Positions 16,401 to 26,200 of a stretch of DNA of 64,000 bases are shown one piece after another (position 1 is the stretch's first letter; each line of letters opens with the position of its first letter). A program made the translations under genes and the position numbers. The DNA comes from Paenibacillus agilis. Lineage in GTDB: Bacteria > Bacillota > Bacilli > Paenibacillales > Paenibacillaceae. Location: contig NZ_VNJK01000007.1 of assembly GCF_007786455.1 (NCBI RefSeq), positions 47,183-111,182 of the forward strand. Reading direction: 5' to 3'. Under the pieces are notes generated by a model, which worked only from the letters and a program-made list of their open reading frames with translations, did no database searches and was not told where the DNA came from.

Positions 16401-18036
16401 GATCGATAACAATAGTCGGATCCGTTCGATCGATTTTCACCATCAACTCGGATAGTGCACTCACATTACCGGCCTTATCTATCGTGCGGGCTTGTACACG
16501 AGTTACACCATCTTTAGTAAGTTCGATCGGACCTGTATATTCATTCCACGTTTGTCCGTCGATACTCCATTCACTTTTTTTAACACCATGAGCATCGATT
16601 CCATGCTCGAGAGTGACCGTCACGTTATTATCTGTTCCAACCTTCGACTCCAACTTGGGCGCTGTTGACGCGGTTCTATCAATATACACCAACATCTCAG
16701 ATTCTGGTCCTATTAATCCAACATTATCAATTGTACGTCCAACAATTCGAGAAATTCCTTCCTTGGCTATTTCAAAAGGTGTAATGTACTCCTTCCAAGG
16801 GCCCCCATCCACACTATATTCACTCTTTTTTGGACCACTCTGTTTAGCACCAGTGGGACTACTAGCTTCTGAATCTGATCCATGAAGCATAGTAATTATT
16901 ACATTATTAGGTGTCCACTCATTATGATCTGTTCGAAGTTGAGGTGATTCAGGTGGGGTTTGATCGATATAAACAGCCCTTTCAGGTGCATCAGTGATAA
17001 GCCCTGCTTTGTCTACTGAGCGAGCTTGTATATATGTTGATCCTTGTTCTGTGATGTTAAATTCTCCAGTATACTTAGTCCAGTCTTGCTTGATATCACC
17101 ATATGTATTAGTAAGTTTATATTCTGTGTAGGCGATACCTGAATGATCATCAATACCAGGCTTTATTGTAACCGGCACTGATTGACTAACCCATTTTGAT
17201 GTCGCCGGCAAAATCTCAGGAGCAGAAGGAGCTTGGCGGTCAACAGTAATAGTTCCATAATATGTTTCCTCGCCTTGTTCACCATGTTGATCTTTCCCAA
17301 TAACTTTGAAATCTTTATAAACGCCATCCGGCAGCTCATCAACATGCCATTCTAATGCCCATACTTGACTAATGTTAGTATCAATAGTTGTTTCTTTGCG
17401 AACCCCATTTAACTCTGCACTAATAGTAATTTTGTCATCAGCATGATCGGTATGAGTATCCGGATCAATGGCCGTGCCTTCAATTCGAATCGTACCATTA
17501 TGAGATACCATTCGATCTTCATGAAATGGATATATTCGTGGAGCTTCATTTTTTATTTTTTTATAAAAATACACTTTGTAACCAACGTAATCTTGAACAT
17601 ATCCACTATCTAGTAATATTCCTTCCTTATTTACTAAGTCTCCACACGTAAACGTAGGATTGGTTTGATACGGATCTTCCATTTTTCTAAGCTCTTTTTT
17701 TTCTAGTCCTTCGTATCCTTTATCGTACTCAAGCTGGTAATAAACATCATATTGGTTCAAAAGATAGGGATCAAACTCTGCTATCTTTGTGTGCATTTGG
17801 TATTCGTGATAATATACCATTTTGTTTCCTTGAATGGACGGATCTAAATCGTAGTATAGACAGCGATCTCCACCATCATTGTAAGGAATATAAGTAGATG
17901 ACTCTGTTATTAATTCATAACTTAAGACATCTGTTTGAGATGCATTAACACGTGATATCCCAAATGGCTGAGTAATACCCGATATTACTATAAAAGAACA
18001 TAACATTGCGGTGAATCGCTTTCTTAAAATTGTCAT
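13447..18036 (-). CDS. Large surface protein with FN3/Ig-like repeats and three SLH domains
   Basis: The 1529-residue protein has a signal peptide (residues 1-32). Next come several Ig-like repeats carrying the VYIDRTPPE type of linker (about 170-640) and a long run of fibronectin type III repeats (about 650-1230). A Ser/Asp/Asn-rich linker follows. The C terminus has three SLH domains (from about 1340: RAITRAEFMTFIV, LITREQAARMIG, NVTRAEAASIIY). SLH domains bind pyruvylated wall polymers, so the protein should sit in the S-layer and project its FN3 array. Such proteins are usually adhesins or enzyme scaffolds; no catalytic domain is seen. It is encoded 10 bases downstream of a primase. Confidence 0.85.
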   Translation of the reverse strand: MTILRKRFTAMLCSFIVISGITQPFGISRVNASQTDVLSYELITESSTYIPYNDGGDRCLYYDLDPSIQGNKMVYYHEYQMHTKIAEFDPYLLNQYDVYYQLEYDKGYEGLEKKELRKMEDPYQTNPTFTCGDLVNKEGILLDSGYVQDYVGYKVYFYKKIKNEAPRIYPFHEDRMVSHNGTIRIEGTAIDPDTHTDHADDKITISAELNGVRKETTIDTNISQVWALEWHVDELPDGVYKDFKVIGKDQHGEQGEETYYGTITVDRQAPSAPEILPATSKWVSQSVPVTIKPGIDDHSGIAYTEYKLTNTYGDIKQDWTKYTGEFNITEQGSTYIQARSVDKAGLITDAPERAVYIDQTPPESPQLRTDHNEWTPNNVIITMLHGSDSEASSPTGAKQSGPKKSEYSVDGGPWKEYITPFEIAKEGISRIVGRTIDNVGLIGPESEMLVYIDRTASTAPKLESKVGTDNNVTVTLEHGIDAHGVKKSEWSIDGQTWNEYTGPIELTKDGVTRVQARTIDKAGNVSALSELMVKIDRTDPTIVIDPMKRTWHEGHIPIVIHYKDDQGIDENNRFYAVTNSPAAPLHWTAATKNEQELTITNEGVWYVHAKVTDLAGNTQQMTSQELQLQSLPVAPNLKIDSAEENKIKLSWNLPGNVLTDGYQYFIENMTTGQVWNVAYPTNTLIDSTISPGNEYQYRVMAKNHSGSSAFSSPVSAKTIPTAPKQLTLYSIERDPANANVYFESVPLADKYHISVIENVSQQAVFENTVTSATYHPVNNLQPGRYYTVKVAAENSAGRGAAATASYLSLPSAPGKFSTLQIYNDGVHLNWDSVTTATYYDLKREQLTIYNGNELSFRDRGLASETEYNYFISAINQTGTGQMADLLNVVTLPSRISGIRTLEYGSDHLIIEWDSLKGTSTYSILVDGQVVGNTPATTFEVKDLNPGERYKISVRPENRSGHGEEVSTSLKTIPAVVEADSMQISNINETKAVLTWKAATGADKYRVKVGDREIETSDTELEVTGLNAGQHYKVNVAAGNESGYSPNTSASFLTLPSQVGVIKAIEDGQNLKLSWEPTPSAKTYVIKQEGKEIGIATNAEWTVKSLKQGGTYRFTIQAVNETGIGAETPFVWVMRPGMDNQQVVMKEISENSVKIDWEDAAGADGYRVYQGGNLLVETKDSFATLTGLESAKRYKDIVLVPFNSTGEGSIVKVPSFDTLPSGDLKVDVDAAQSQITYHFKIGSKNEMIIMTKDNKEVYRGKEKTFTLQNLKPDTDIQVEVWTENESGDRSKVQMIKSRTAKSSDTSSNTGNGESSTEDSSSTNDGDNKPSDGNDNKVPDEQDNNKEEQKIEDVVFKDIEGLYNKNKVLSLYDRGIIAKPVNGLFEPHRAITRAEFMTFIVKTLGLEEKGSSTPMAFKDIESDAWYYRTLRIAHDHGVIKGFSKTEFRPNTLITREQAARMIGSLMEKHELKGMAYRDTSNISSWAMTDVQLLSAAEIVKGYPDGTFRPKQNVTRAEAASIIYNFFEVSKK

Positions 18037-18046
18037 ATTGTAATTT

Positions 18047-19180
18047 TCACTCTCCTAAAAAAATTTGCTTTAGCTTCATTACCTTTAAGTACTCTTCAAC
18101 ATCTGTGAGTGAATACTTGGATAATTCTTGATACATTTTGAACTTTTCAAAGGTTTTAGGTTGCTGCAAAGCACTAACAAAAGCATCCTTTCCACATTCC
18201 ATAATCATGCGTGCTGGGTCCATTTGTTCAGGTAGCTCTCCCACCCAAACTTCCATGCCCTCGTCAGAAAGGAGTTGCCCTGATTTTAAGGAGCCCTTTC
18301 TTCCTGCAGCATCACCGTCATAAACGATGAATACTCTTTTTACACCTTTCCTTTTTAAAAGCTTGGCATGTTCCTTCGTAAACTTTCCTGCACCGCCGGC
18401 ATCAACTCCATTCTGCACACCATGACTTTCGGCTACTAAACGATCAATAGCAGCCTCAAATAATAGAACAATATGCTTGGGATTGATCTGATCAATGCCG
18501 CCTAGAATATTGTCACCTTTGATATAAAGATGCTTCAAACTAGTGTTCTCATCATTAATCGATCTTCCGTAAAGATCGATTATTTTTCCGTTCCGACTAA
18601 CAGGAATAACAGCACGATGGAACAACGTATCCATGCCCTTTGAATTAATCAGCTTATAGTCAAGAAGCTCTTCTTTTGTATAGCCTTTTCCTTCTAAAAA
18701 AGACCGTAACGCACGACCTCCAGGAGCATAACCGACTCCATGTTTTTCAATAACCTCTTTAGCTATTCCCCTAGTGACTAAGTAGTCGTTTTCATACTCA
18801 GCATAGAACGTTGCAGCCAGCTGGAATGCATCCTGTTTTCGTTTGAGAGACTCCAACTCTTTCGGATCAACGACAGGTAATTCAACGTTAGCCATTCTAG
18901 CCAGTTCTACTACAGCCGTATAAAAGCTCATTCCGACTACGGTTCTCAAAAAATCAATGGCATTTCCACCATACCAACAGTTCATACACATGAATTTTTG
19001 TGTTTCGATTTTGATGCGACCATTGTCCATATCACTCTTGCCACAGCAAAATTTCGCTACGTAGAAATGATTGAGCCCTTGCCCTCTTTTTACTTCAACA
19101 CCATAGTTAGCCATCACATCAATCATTTCTACTTGACCGAGTAGATTATTGACAAAAGTTTGCTCAAAACGAATATTCAC
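18047..19180 (-). CDS. DnaG-type primase, short plasmid form
   Basis: The GTG start at 19180 lies after GAGGTG. The N-terminal zinc-binding region has a Cys pair near 45-46 and a CMNC at 65-68. The TOPRIM core follows, with E242 in FEAAIDRLVAES and the D288-x-D290 pair in YDGDAAGRKG. At 377 residues it lacks the helicase-binding tail of DnaG. It should make RNA primers for plasmid or transferred-strand replication. The zinc motif differs from the usual CHC2 spacing. Confidence 0.8.
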   Translation of the reverse strand: MNIRFEQTFVNNLLGQVEMIDVMANYGVEVKRGQGLNHFYVAKFCCGKSDMDNGRIKIETQKFMCMNCWYGGNAIDFLRTVVGMSFYTAVVELARMANVELPVVDPKELESLKRKQDAFQLAATFYAEYENDYLVTRGIAKEVIEKHGVGYAPGGRALRSFLEGKGYTKEELLDYKLINSKGMDTLFHRAVIPVSRNGKIIDLYGRSINDENTSLKHLYIKGDNILGGIDQINPKHIVLLFEAAIDRLVAESHGVQNGVDAGGAGKFTKEHAKLLKRKGVKRVFIVYDGDAAGRKGSLKSGQLLSDEGMEVWVGELPEQMDPARMIMECGKDAFVSALQQPKTFEKFKMYQELSKYSLTDVEEYLKVMKLKQIFLGE

Positions 19181-19365
19181 TATTAGTCACCTCAGGTATT
19201 TTAGATTATCTGAATATCATATAAATAGTTCAAATTATCTATATTCAGATTAGCAAAATGTGCCTACACCGTCAAGGTTGATAGAACCAACCTCCTATGT
19301 TTTTGCACAAACTATAAGTCGGAGTTCCCCCATCTCTGAGATAAGATCCACAATACATTTTTTTT
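19181..19365. other. Leader region before the primase gene
   Basis: About 185 bases separate the primase start from the structured element at 19366. A repeated ATTATCTGAATAT-type half-palindrome lies near 19203-19246. No gene is seen. Confidence 0.35.
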
Positions 19366-19590
19366 GCGGCCGGTAATGCTTGCCGCTTGGCACATAAGGA
19401 CTATGCAAGGCTAGTTCCACCAAGGTTCCACCAGGCGCGTTTTTCGCGGCGCTGGAACGGTGGAACTCTATTGTCATAAGGGTAAACTGTAAAACAGGCA
19501 AACCTTTGACAATAGAGTCCTGCATGGTACGCTGAGCCGGCGCGGCAAGTGTCCATCTTTAGGCCGCTAGCTTCCGATTTATCGAAAGCT
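19366..19590. ncRNA. Structured RNA-like element, copy A
   Basis: Stems found: P1 GCGGCC/GGCCGC (19366-19371 with 19562-19567), P2 CTTGCCGC/GCGGCAAG (19379-19386 with 19542-19549), P4 AGTTCCACC/GGTGGAACT (19413-19421 with 19459-19467), P5 CTATTGTCA/TGACAATAG (19468-19476 with 19507-19515) and a 3' hairpin (19569-19590). A second copy at 28390 keeps the same folds with different bases. A mismatched C-A pair in the 3' stem would be a G-U pair on the minus strand, which hints at minus-strand transcription. Reported open frames here are not convincing. Confidence 0.65.
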
Positions 19591-19979
19591 TTCCTTATAA
19601 AGAATTCATTTAAAAACTGAGGAAATTAACCTAGTAAAACAAACTTTCTGAAAAACTTGATGATCTACTAATTTAATCAAGCACCTATTAGATATTGTTC
19701 CACCCCAGGGGAAGTTAATTATGTATAAGATTTATATTTAGAAGAACTAACAGAATCAGAAGTACCAGGCAGCTGCATATCAGTCAACAAGCGGTTAATA
19801 AATGGAACGGAAAATGATTCAACAATTAAGTCATATCTGATATATGGAGAATACTTATCATACTTAAAGGAGAATAAGAACTTTTTTTAAAGAATCTTCC
19901 AATAATATAAATCATGTGCTATTATCTTAATATCAACTAGATTATTCTCCGTGTATTAAATTTAAAGGAGAAGATTAAA
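19591..19979. other. AT-rich stretch before the secreted-protein gene
   Basis: Apart from the decayed fragment at 19729-19890, this stretch holds only AT-rich sequence, presumably with the promoter of the 168-aa gene. No promoter can be called with confidence. Confidence 0.4.
19729..19890 (+). pseudogene. Decayed fragment, recombinase N-terminal-like
   Basis: A 53-codon frame with no start codon contains NDSTIKSYLIYGEYLSYLKE, which resembles the core-binding (SAM-like) segment of tyrosine recombinases, and then ends in a stop. The rest of the gene is absent. It may be a remnant left by an earlier insertion. Confidence 0.35.
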
Positions 19980-20486
19980 ATGAAAATGAAATTAAATGTA
20001 CTTGTTGCCTCTACCCTAGCACTAACAACACTTTTATCCCCTCTGCAAGCCTTTGCAGCTCAAGCTAAACCCGCAGCTATTACCACACTATCTATTCCAG
20101 ATCCAGGATCAAGCTTCACCTTGATTGGTGAAAAAAGAGAGACTTTTGATAACACCATTGTTAATAACGTCCTCTCTGCAGCACTAGCGTTCATCTTTGG
20201 AAAAGTAACAAAACTGGAGAAAGTCACTAATTCGGCTGGATACATTATTGGACTTACTGCACTTAGCAATTTCATTAACACGAAATTGAGCGATAGTCGT
20301 TATGTTTATGCTAATATTCGTGTTGGAGTTAGCTATAATTCTTATCTTGGATACTACGAATACGTCGAAAGCGTTGTTCATTATAAAGATGCCAACTTTA
20401 ATCAAATCAAAGAGGTATATTACGCACAGACTGGCCATAAAGTTGAAAATGATGTTCTAGCTCGCTACGGGCTTAGAAATCCTTAA
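19980..20486 (+). CDS. Secreted protein, 168 aa
   Basis: AAAGGAGAAG lies before the ATG. A clean signal peptide (KLNVLVASTLALTTLL...AFAA) ends near residue 27. The mature part has a hydrophobic glycine-rich stretch (VLSAALAFIFGKV and SAGYIIGLTALSNF), then a Tyr-rich beta part. Bacteriocin-like or lytic-factor-like roles are possible but not shown. It reads against its neighbours and has its own terminator. Confidence 0.65.
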   Translation: MKMKLNVLVASTLALTTLLSPLQAFAAQAKPAAITTLSIPDPGSSFTLIGEKRETFDNTIVNNVLSAALAFIFGKVTKLEKVTNSAGYIIGLTALSNFINTKLSDSRYVYANIRVGVSYNSYLGYYEYVESVVHYKDANFNQIKEVYYAQTGHKVENDVLARYGLRNP

Positions 20487-20497
20487 AAAAATGAACG

Positions 20498-20537
20498 AAA
20501 ACGCCAACGAGTGTAATTGACTCTCGTTGGCGTTTTA
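20498..20537. terminator. Bidirectional terminator
   Basis: AAAACGCCAACGAG and CTCGTTGGCGTTTT form a 14-bp perfect stem with an 11-base loop, between two convergent genes. Confidence 0.85.
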
Positions 20538-20555
20538 TTGTCCCATTCCTCTTTC

Positions 20556-23207
20556 CTATAACCCTTGTGTAAATTCAATGAAACGTCGCACCATAACCAC
20601 GGCCTGCGCCCTTGTACCACTAGCTTTTGGTGACAGTAATTTTTCAGATGTCCCAGATATAATACGAGCTTGTATGGCAATATTAAAGGCATCTTTGGCC
20701 CATGGGCTAACCTGGTTAACATCTTTAAATGAGTGAATATTAAGGGTGTTGGTATAAGAGAAGTTTTCTGTATTTTCAATAAGACGGCCAAAGATAGCAG
20801 CAATCTCTTCTCTTGTTATTTTCTCATTAGGTCTAAACTGATTTTTCTTGTCACCCTTTACAATACCTGCAGCACTAGCTCTGTTTACTGAATCATAGTA
20901 CCAAGCATCTTCTTGTACATCAGCATATTGCATAGACTTATCGCCTTTGAGCTCAAGTGCGGTAACGAGCACTTGAATAAACTCGGCTCTTGTAATTTGC
21001 TGATCTGGGCGAAATGCTCCGTCTTCATATCCCCCAATCAACTGGCGTGCAGCCATTAACTGAATGTCCTCGTTAGCCCAATGGCCCAGAATATCATTAA
21101 ATCGACGTTCTATCATTCCAGCGGATAAAATGGTATCTCCATATACAGATACATACTTGAGATTATTGTGAGCACTGGTTCTCGCAAGCTTTTCGTTTTG
21201 ATAAACAACGGCTCTCTTCGTGTTCTCAAGCGTTAGATCTAGATTCAGCTCTATATCGACGTGAAGCGATTTATGATTACCCGTTGAGACTTGATAATCT
21301 ACCATAGCCGGTATTGATCCTTTAGGCAGCTGAGATCCCATGGACGATAACCGTTTTAAGGACAAGGTTAACACATCTACAGGTAGCTCATTAGATTTTA
21401 AATTAGCACTTATCTTGCCTACCTCTAAACGAAGCGCAAGTTTCTTATCCTTAAGAAACCCCAATGTATTGTTATCTAGAGTAATAGCATGCTGGCTATC
21501 ATTAGCTTCCCCTACTTTTATTACAAGCTTTTTACTTTTGTCAGAGTATACTTTTTTGATATCTTCCAAATTAACCTTATATGGAGTTGTTCCTGATTTT
21601 TCTCGAATATCTAGCTCTAACGTATCTCCTTTTAGTACAACACTTCCTACAAGTTTAGATTCCGTAGTTTTTCCATTGTTCGTATTTGTACCTGTAGAAC
21701 CTAAGCGAATAAGATGTATCGTATAGGTTGTTTGCTTTCCATACCCATCATGAAGTGCAACTTTGATTACATTAGATCCTTCTTGTAATGAGACATTTAC
21801 AAAATTACCTGCTTGAGCATAACTGTTTCCAATCACCACATACGCCGGAGCATTTACAAAGGCGAATACCTTTGCTGTTTCCTTTTCAAACGGAACGGTC
21901 GCAGTGTAATTTGTTCGAGCAGGATCAAACCATTCTGTAAATTTGACATCCTCTACAAACAAACTTCTAAGCGGCGATGAGCTGCTAGGAGTGCCACGAG
22001 TGATTTTTAAGTTATAGCTATTTATTCTTCCTTCCGGATCCGTTACTGTAATATTGAAATGATTATCTCCTACTACTAAGGTTGTATTATGAGCTGTTCC
22101 TGACGCAATAGGACTTCCATTTATCTTAATGACGGTGGAAGTATCAGCTGTTGTTACAATTGCCGCATCTGCTCTCTCGAAGGGCACATGAGCAGTATAT
22201 GAAGTTCTTCCAGACATAAAAGCCTCATTCAACTTTACGTCTAGAAGAGACAGTGAGATTAGATCAGACTTCGTTGATTGATTAAGTCTCGTAACTTTTA
22301 CTATGTAGTGTGTGGATTGTTGGGTGTTGGACCCGATCACTTCTACCTTAAATTCATTTAATCCTACTATTAAAGGTAGTGTCATCTGACCTGATATCTC
22401 GGTATTATTGATCTTTATTTTAGATCCAGAAACGCCGACTGGATAAATGGTTATCTTATCTTTGGTATAGGCTGCCGTAGCTGTATATGACAATCTTGCT
22501 GGCGAAAATGTTTCATGTAAGGGAATGTCTAGTCGCAAAGTTGTTAGTTTTACATCCCCTACTGATTGACCGCTGCTCGTATGACTCAATATTACAGGTG
22601 AACCTGATTTACCAATCTTGTTATACCCCACGATACTAAACTGATATTGTCGTCCTGGGCTCAGACCAGTAATCCTAAACTCTCCATCGCTTGCTTTAAC
22701 TTGACCAAGAGTGTTCCCATCTTGAGAAACGAAAACCGTTTCTAGATCTGTAACTCCTGCAGGAATAGACCATGTTACGATCGCTGCTGTTTCCCCCGTA
22801 CTCTTAATCGATGCTGATAGAACGGAAGGAACAGGATTTCTCGTCACATTAATTGTATATGATTTCTCTGCGCCATCAGCTTTTACTAAAACAGTTATAC
22901 TTGTAATTGAATCAGCTGCTAGCTGTATTTCTTGGGATGGATTACCACTATTAATCTTCATCCCATTTACCGTAATGGTTGCTCCTGTATCCCTTGCTGT
23001 CGCAGTAACTGTGGTCTGTTGCAATTCACTATTAACCTTTGCTGAATATTGAGTAGTAGACTCATGGAATGGCTGATCAAGCTTTATCCCTTCTATTGTA
23101 AGTGAGGACAAGCTGGCATTGTCGGGAGCAGCTGCAGCTGCTGGAACGGAATATAAACCAAATGAAATAAAGAGAATAAATAAGATATAATGAGATATTC
23201 TTTTCAA
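20556..23207 (-). CDS. SLH surface protein with cadherin-like repeats
   Basis: The 883-residue protein has a signal peptide (1-27). Cadherin-like beta-sandwich repeats of the type SLSSLTIEGIKL...YTINVTR lie near 30-125, 220-310, 315-405 and 410-500. One fibronectin III domain sits near 130-210. After a central beta region, three SLH domains occupy about 695-880 (ITRAEFIQVLV, ITREEIAAIFG and GTRAQAVVMVR). It should anchor to the wall by SLH and display the repeats. It is the second SLH protein in the same 10 kb. Confidence 0.83.
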   Translation of the reverse strand: MKRISHYILFILFISFGLYSVPAAAAAPDNASLSSLTIEGIKLDQPFHESTTQYSAKVNSELQQTTVTATARDTGATITVNGMKINSGNPSQEIQLAADSITSITVLVKADGAEKSYTINVTRNPVPSVLSASIKSTGETAAIVTWSIPAGVTDLETVFVSQDGNTLGQVKASDGEFRITGLSPGRQYQFSIVGYNKIGKSGSPVILSHTSSGQSVGDVKLTTLRLDIPLHETFSPARLSYTATAAYTKDKITIYPVGVSGSKIKINNTEISGQMTLPLIVGLNEFKVEVIGSNTQQSTHYIVKVTRLNQSTKSDLISLSLLDVKLNEAFMSGRTSYTAHVPFERADAAIVTTADTSTVIKINGSPIASGTAHNTTLVVGDNHFNITVTDPEGRINSYNLKITRGTPSSSSPLRSLFVEDVKFTEWFDPARTNYTATVPFEKETAKVFAFVNAPAYVVIGNSYAQAGNFVNVSLQEGSNVIKVALHDGYGKQTTYTIHLIRLGSTGTNTNNGKTTESKLVGSVVLKGDTLELDIREKSGTTPYKVNLEDIKKVYSDKSKKLVIKVGEANDSQHAITLDNNTLGFLKDKKLALRLEVGKISANLKSNELPVDVLTLSLKRLSSMGSQLPKGSIPAMVDYQVSTGNHKSLHVDIELNLDLTLENTKRAVVYQNEKLARTSAHNNLKYVSVYGDTILSAGMIERRFNDILGHWANEDIQLMAARQLIGGYEDGAFRPDQQITRAEFIQVLVTALELKGDKSMQYADVQEDAWYYDSVNRASAAGIVKGDKKNQFRPNEKITREEIAAIFGRLIENTENFSYTNTLNIHSFKDVNQVSPWAKDAFNIAIQARIISGTSEKLLSPKASGTRAQAVVMVRRFIEFTQGL

Positions 23208-23229
23208 CTCAGGTTCTCCCCTTATAAAA

Positions 23230-23257
23230 ATACCGGAGCATTAAATGCCCCGGTATA
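23230..23257 (-). terminator. Terminator of the 1129-aa secreted gene
   Basis: ATACCGGAGCA and TGCCCCGGTAT form a stem around TTAAA. A T run follows on the minus strand. Confidence 0.8.
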
Positions 23258-23263
23258 CGAATT

Positions 23264-26200
23264 TTAGTGTGGTACGGATGTATTGAAGTCGTCATAGCTA
23301 GACAAGTCCCCATGATAGAAAATAACGTCTCCATCGCTTAATTGATAGGTATGACCATAACTGTCCTTCTGTGTATTCTTAAAACCTTCCATCTTCCATT
23401 GGTTATTCAATGGTGTCGAATGGCCTGGCAAACGATAATACCGCAAGTATGGGTTTCTCGTATCATTATTACGGACAGTCTCAATGTTGAAGTTTACTAC
23501 AATGTATCCGTTCTTCAAGAAGATGGGCGACTTATCGTGTAGACCCCCATTTTTTCGTCCATACTCAGCAATATTGGTCCCTTTATCAACGACGTATACT
23601 GCAGGTGGCAAATAGTATTCACCGTACCACTTCTGAATCGATGCATTTGCTCTTTGTGGACTAACAGTACTAGGAAGCCCTGCTTTTGGTCCAATAAAGG
23701 TACGCAGCTGATACGGCAGCGTGAGCTGGCTATAGTACCCTGATAACATTTCCTTTTTAGCTTTGCTTTGATAATCCATGATAAATGCATTACGAGATAG
23801 CCCATTTGAGCCATAGTTGTCGTATGCAAAATTCGCAGAGTCCGTTATCTCGTGTGCCGGCACATTACGCATCGGATCATTCAATTTAACTGTTTGCTTG
23901 ATGTTGTCATCTGGAGAACCAATTTTAACAAAGTACTTTTTACGTGAATGATCATGGTAATACAGATCAACTGGCCTACGTCCTGTACCGTCTTTGTTCA
24001 CAAAGTAAAACGTAGGTACAATGCGCACTTTATCGTTAGCCCCGAACATGTTCCCCATCGTTTTAAAGTCAAACTTGAATGGATAGCCGGTTTTCACACT
24101 CACGTTTTTATACCCTGGATTCGTATGACTACCTGGCTTAATTGGGAGCTGCAATGGCTTCGCATTACTTACTGGATTCCCGTTTAGATTACGGTTTCCA
24201 ACGAAGTTACCGTTGATATCTCGATCCCCTACCCAATATAGGTTTTGAGAATGCTGCGAGCTGCCCTTCTTCGTTCGGAAGACCGTCTCCCAATCGTAGT
24301 CTGAAATGTCCGTTATCCTAAAATCATAGAGCCTCCCGATAACATTGACATCGATCGTGTTAACAGCTACGTGATTTTGCCACTGTCTATTAGCTGATGT
24401 CTCATAAGTGAAGTCACTTGGTGTATTCTCAGCTATCGATCTAAAGCTCACAGTATAATTTCCCTCATCAATCCACATTGGCATAATAAAGGTTTCCTCA
24501 AGCTGCCCCACCGGAATATCAATCCATGTGTTTTTCAGAATGTACGCACTCTTTGACTTATTGAAAACATCAAATGGGAACGAGACTTGCTTTCGGTCCG
24601 TATACTTCGCATAATCTCGATGACCATAACCAGGGTATCCGTTATGCTGCCCCACTGTAGGTAGGGAAACAGTGAATGGTCTATCCAGTATCAAAGCAGC
24701 TCGATTTGAGTCCGGTTCTACTCGCTGATTATGCGGCTTATCATCCGTTATGGTTGGATACATCACGACAGGAGTATGTACCGTTACTGTATTAATGCCG
24801 TAAATCGGATATGACTTATCAGGATCTCCACCGTTAATATTTCCATTCATCAATTCATATTTAATACTTCCACTACTTGGTTCATCTTTTTTGTTTTGCT
24901 TATTAGATGAAATCATATTATTAGGGCTATACAGAACATCTTGTCCAATGATTTTGGGTTCCGGTATCTTCCCTGGACTTGGACCATTTTTAGCTACACG
25001 CTTTTTGTCCATAATTACTTGATTTTCAAACTTCAAGTAATCATTTTCAACCTCCACATCTTTGATAGCTCGTTCAGCTATACTCTGAAATGCACCATTC
25101 TCATTTGGAACAGATGGCGGTGTAGATCCACCTGTTATAGTTTGTGGTGGTGCAGTTAACACTCCAGGTTCATCTGCCGCATAATAATTTCCCTGTGTTG
25201 AAGCAGCATATGCTGGTGGCGAGTAATTTTTTGGCGTCAATATGATTCCGCCATTAGGGAGTGCATAGTTATTTAGTGCTGCTTGGGCGATATTGTAAAC
25301 GTGAAGCATATCGATTTTATAATATGAAAATGGGCGTTCTACTGTATGAGGGTACACCTCTCGCACAGTGGTCTGCTTAGGATCAGGTACTGTCATCGTT
25401 CCTTTACCATCTGGAGTCGGAACGGTCTTACCAGGGTCCCATTTGAGCGTATAGTTCTTTTCTACATTTACTTTATAAGTGCATTTGCCTTGCATTTTAT
25501 TGAATTTGTTTTCGAATAAATAGTCTCGACCAAAGGTGTTCCCGTACAAAGATTCACTTGTAGGTATCCCTAGTCCAACATCAAACCGTTCATTTCCGCG
25601 CTGGTCTGCCTTAATTACTGCCCTTGCCAACGGATCCATATACTTACCATCAAGTGTTTCAGCTACTGATACCGTACATTGCTGTCCTGTTGGGGGATTA
25701 CATACTGGATCATTAGGCTTACAATCTTCTGGTGGTGTACAACTAGGATCTTTTGGATTTGTTTTACAAGGATCATCCTTTACTTCTTTGTAGTACATAT
25801 GAACAGTGTACTTTTCATGCTTTCCGTTATAGACGTAAGGCCATGGGTTACCAGCAATAATATCTCCCGATGGTGGTTTATCTGTTGTAGACTTTTTAAA
25901 TCCAACATATTCATACTTTGCGTTTTTAGGTGGAACTGGTTTATATTCCTTATTCACTACCATTTCTTCATCTTCGATAGGGTTCAAGACATTATTCAGG
26001 CTCTTACCATCCTGAGTATAATAACGAACATTGTACTGTGTTGCTAGTTCAATCTTAAAGAGAATAGGTACATATACACGTACACCTCTGACATTAGGAG
26101 CACACCCAGCGCACGATTCTTGAGTAATATCTTCAGGTGTAACCATTGCATCTAACAGCATATCCACGGTTATCGGAACCACAGTAGTGTCTGTTCCAAT

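Noticed and set aside
19295..19525. 76-aa minus-strand ORF
   Set aside because: It lies inside structured element copy A, has no binding site, and its composition follows the stems rather than a protein.
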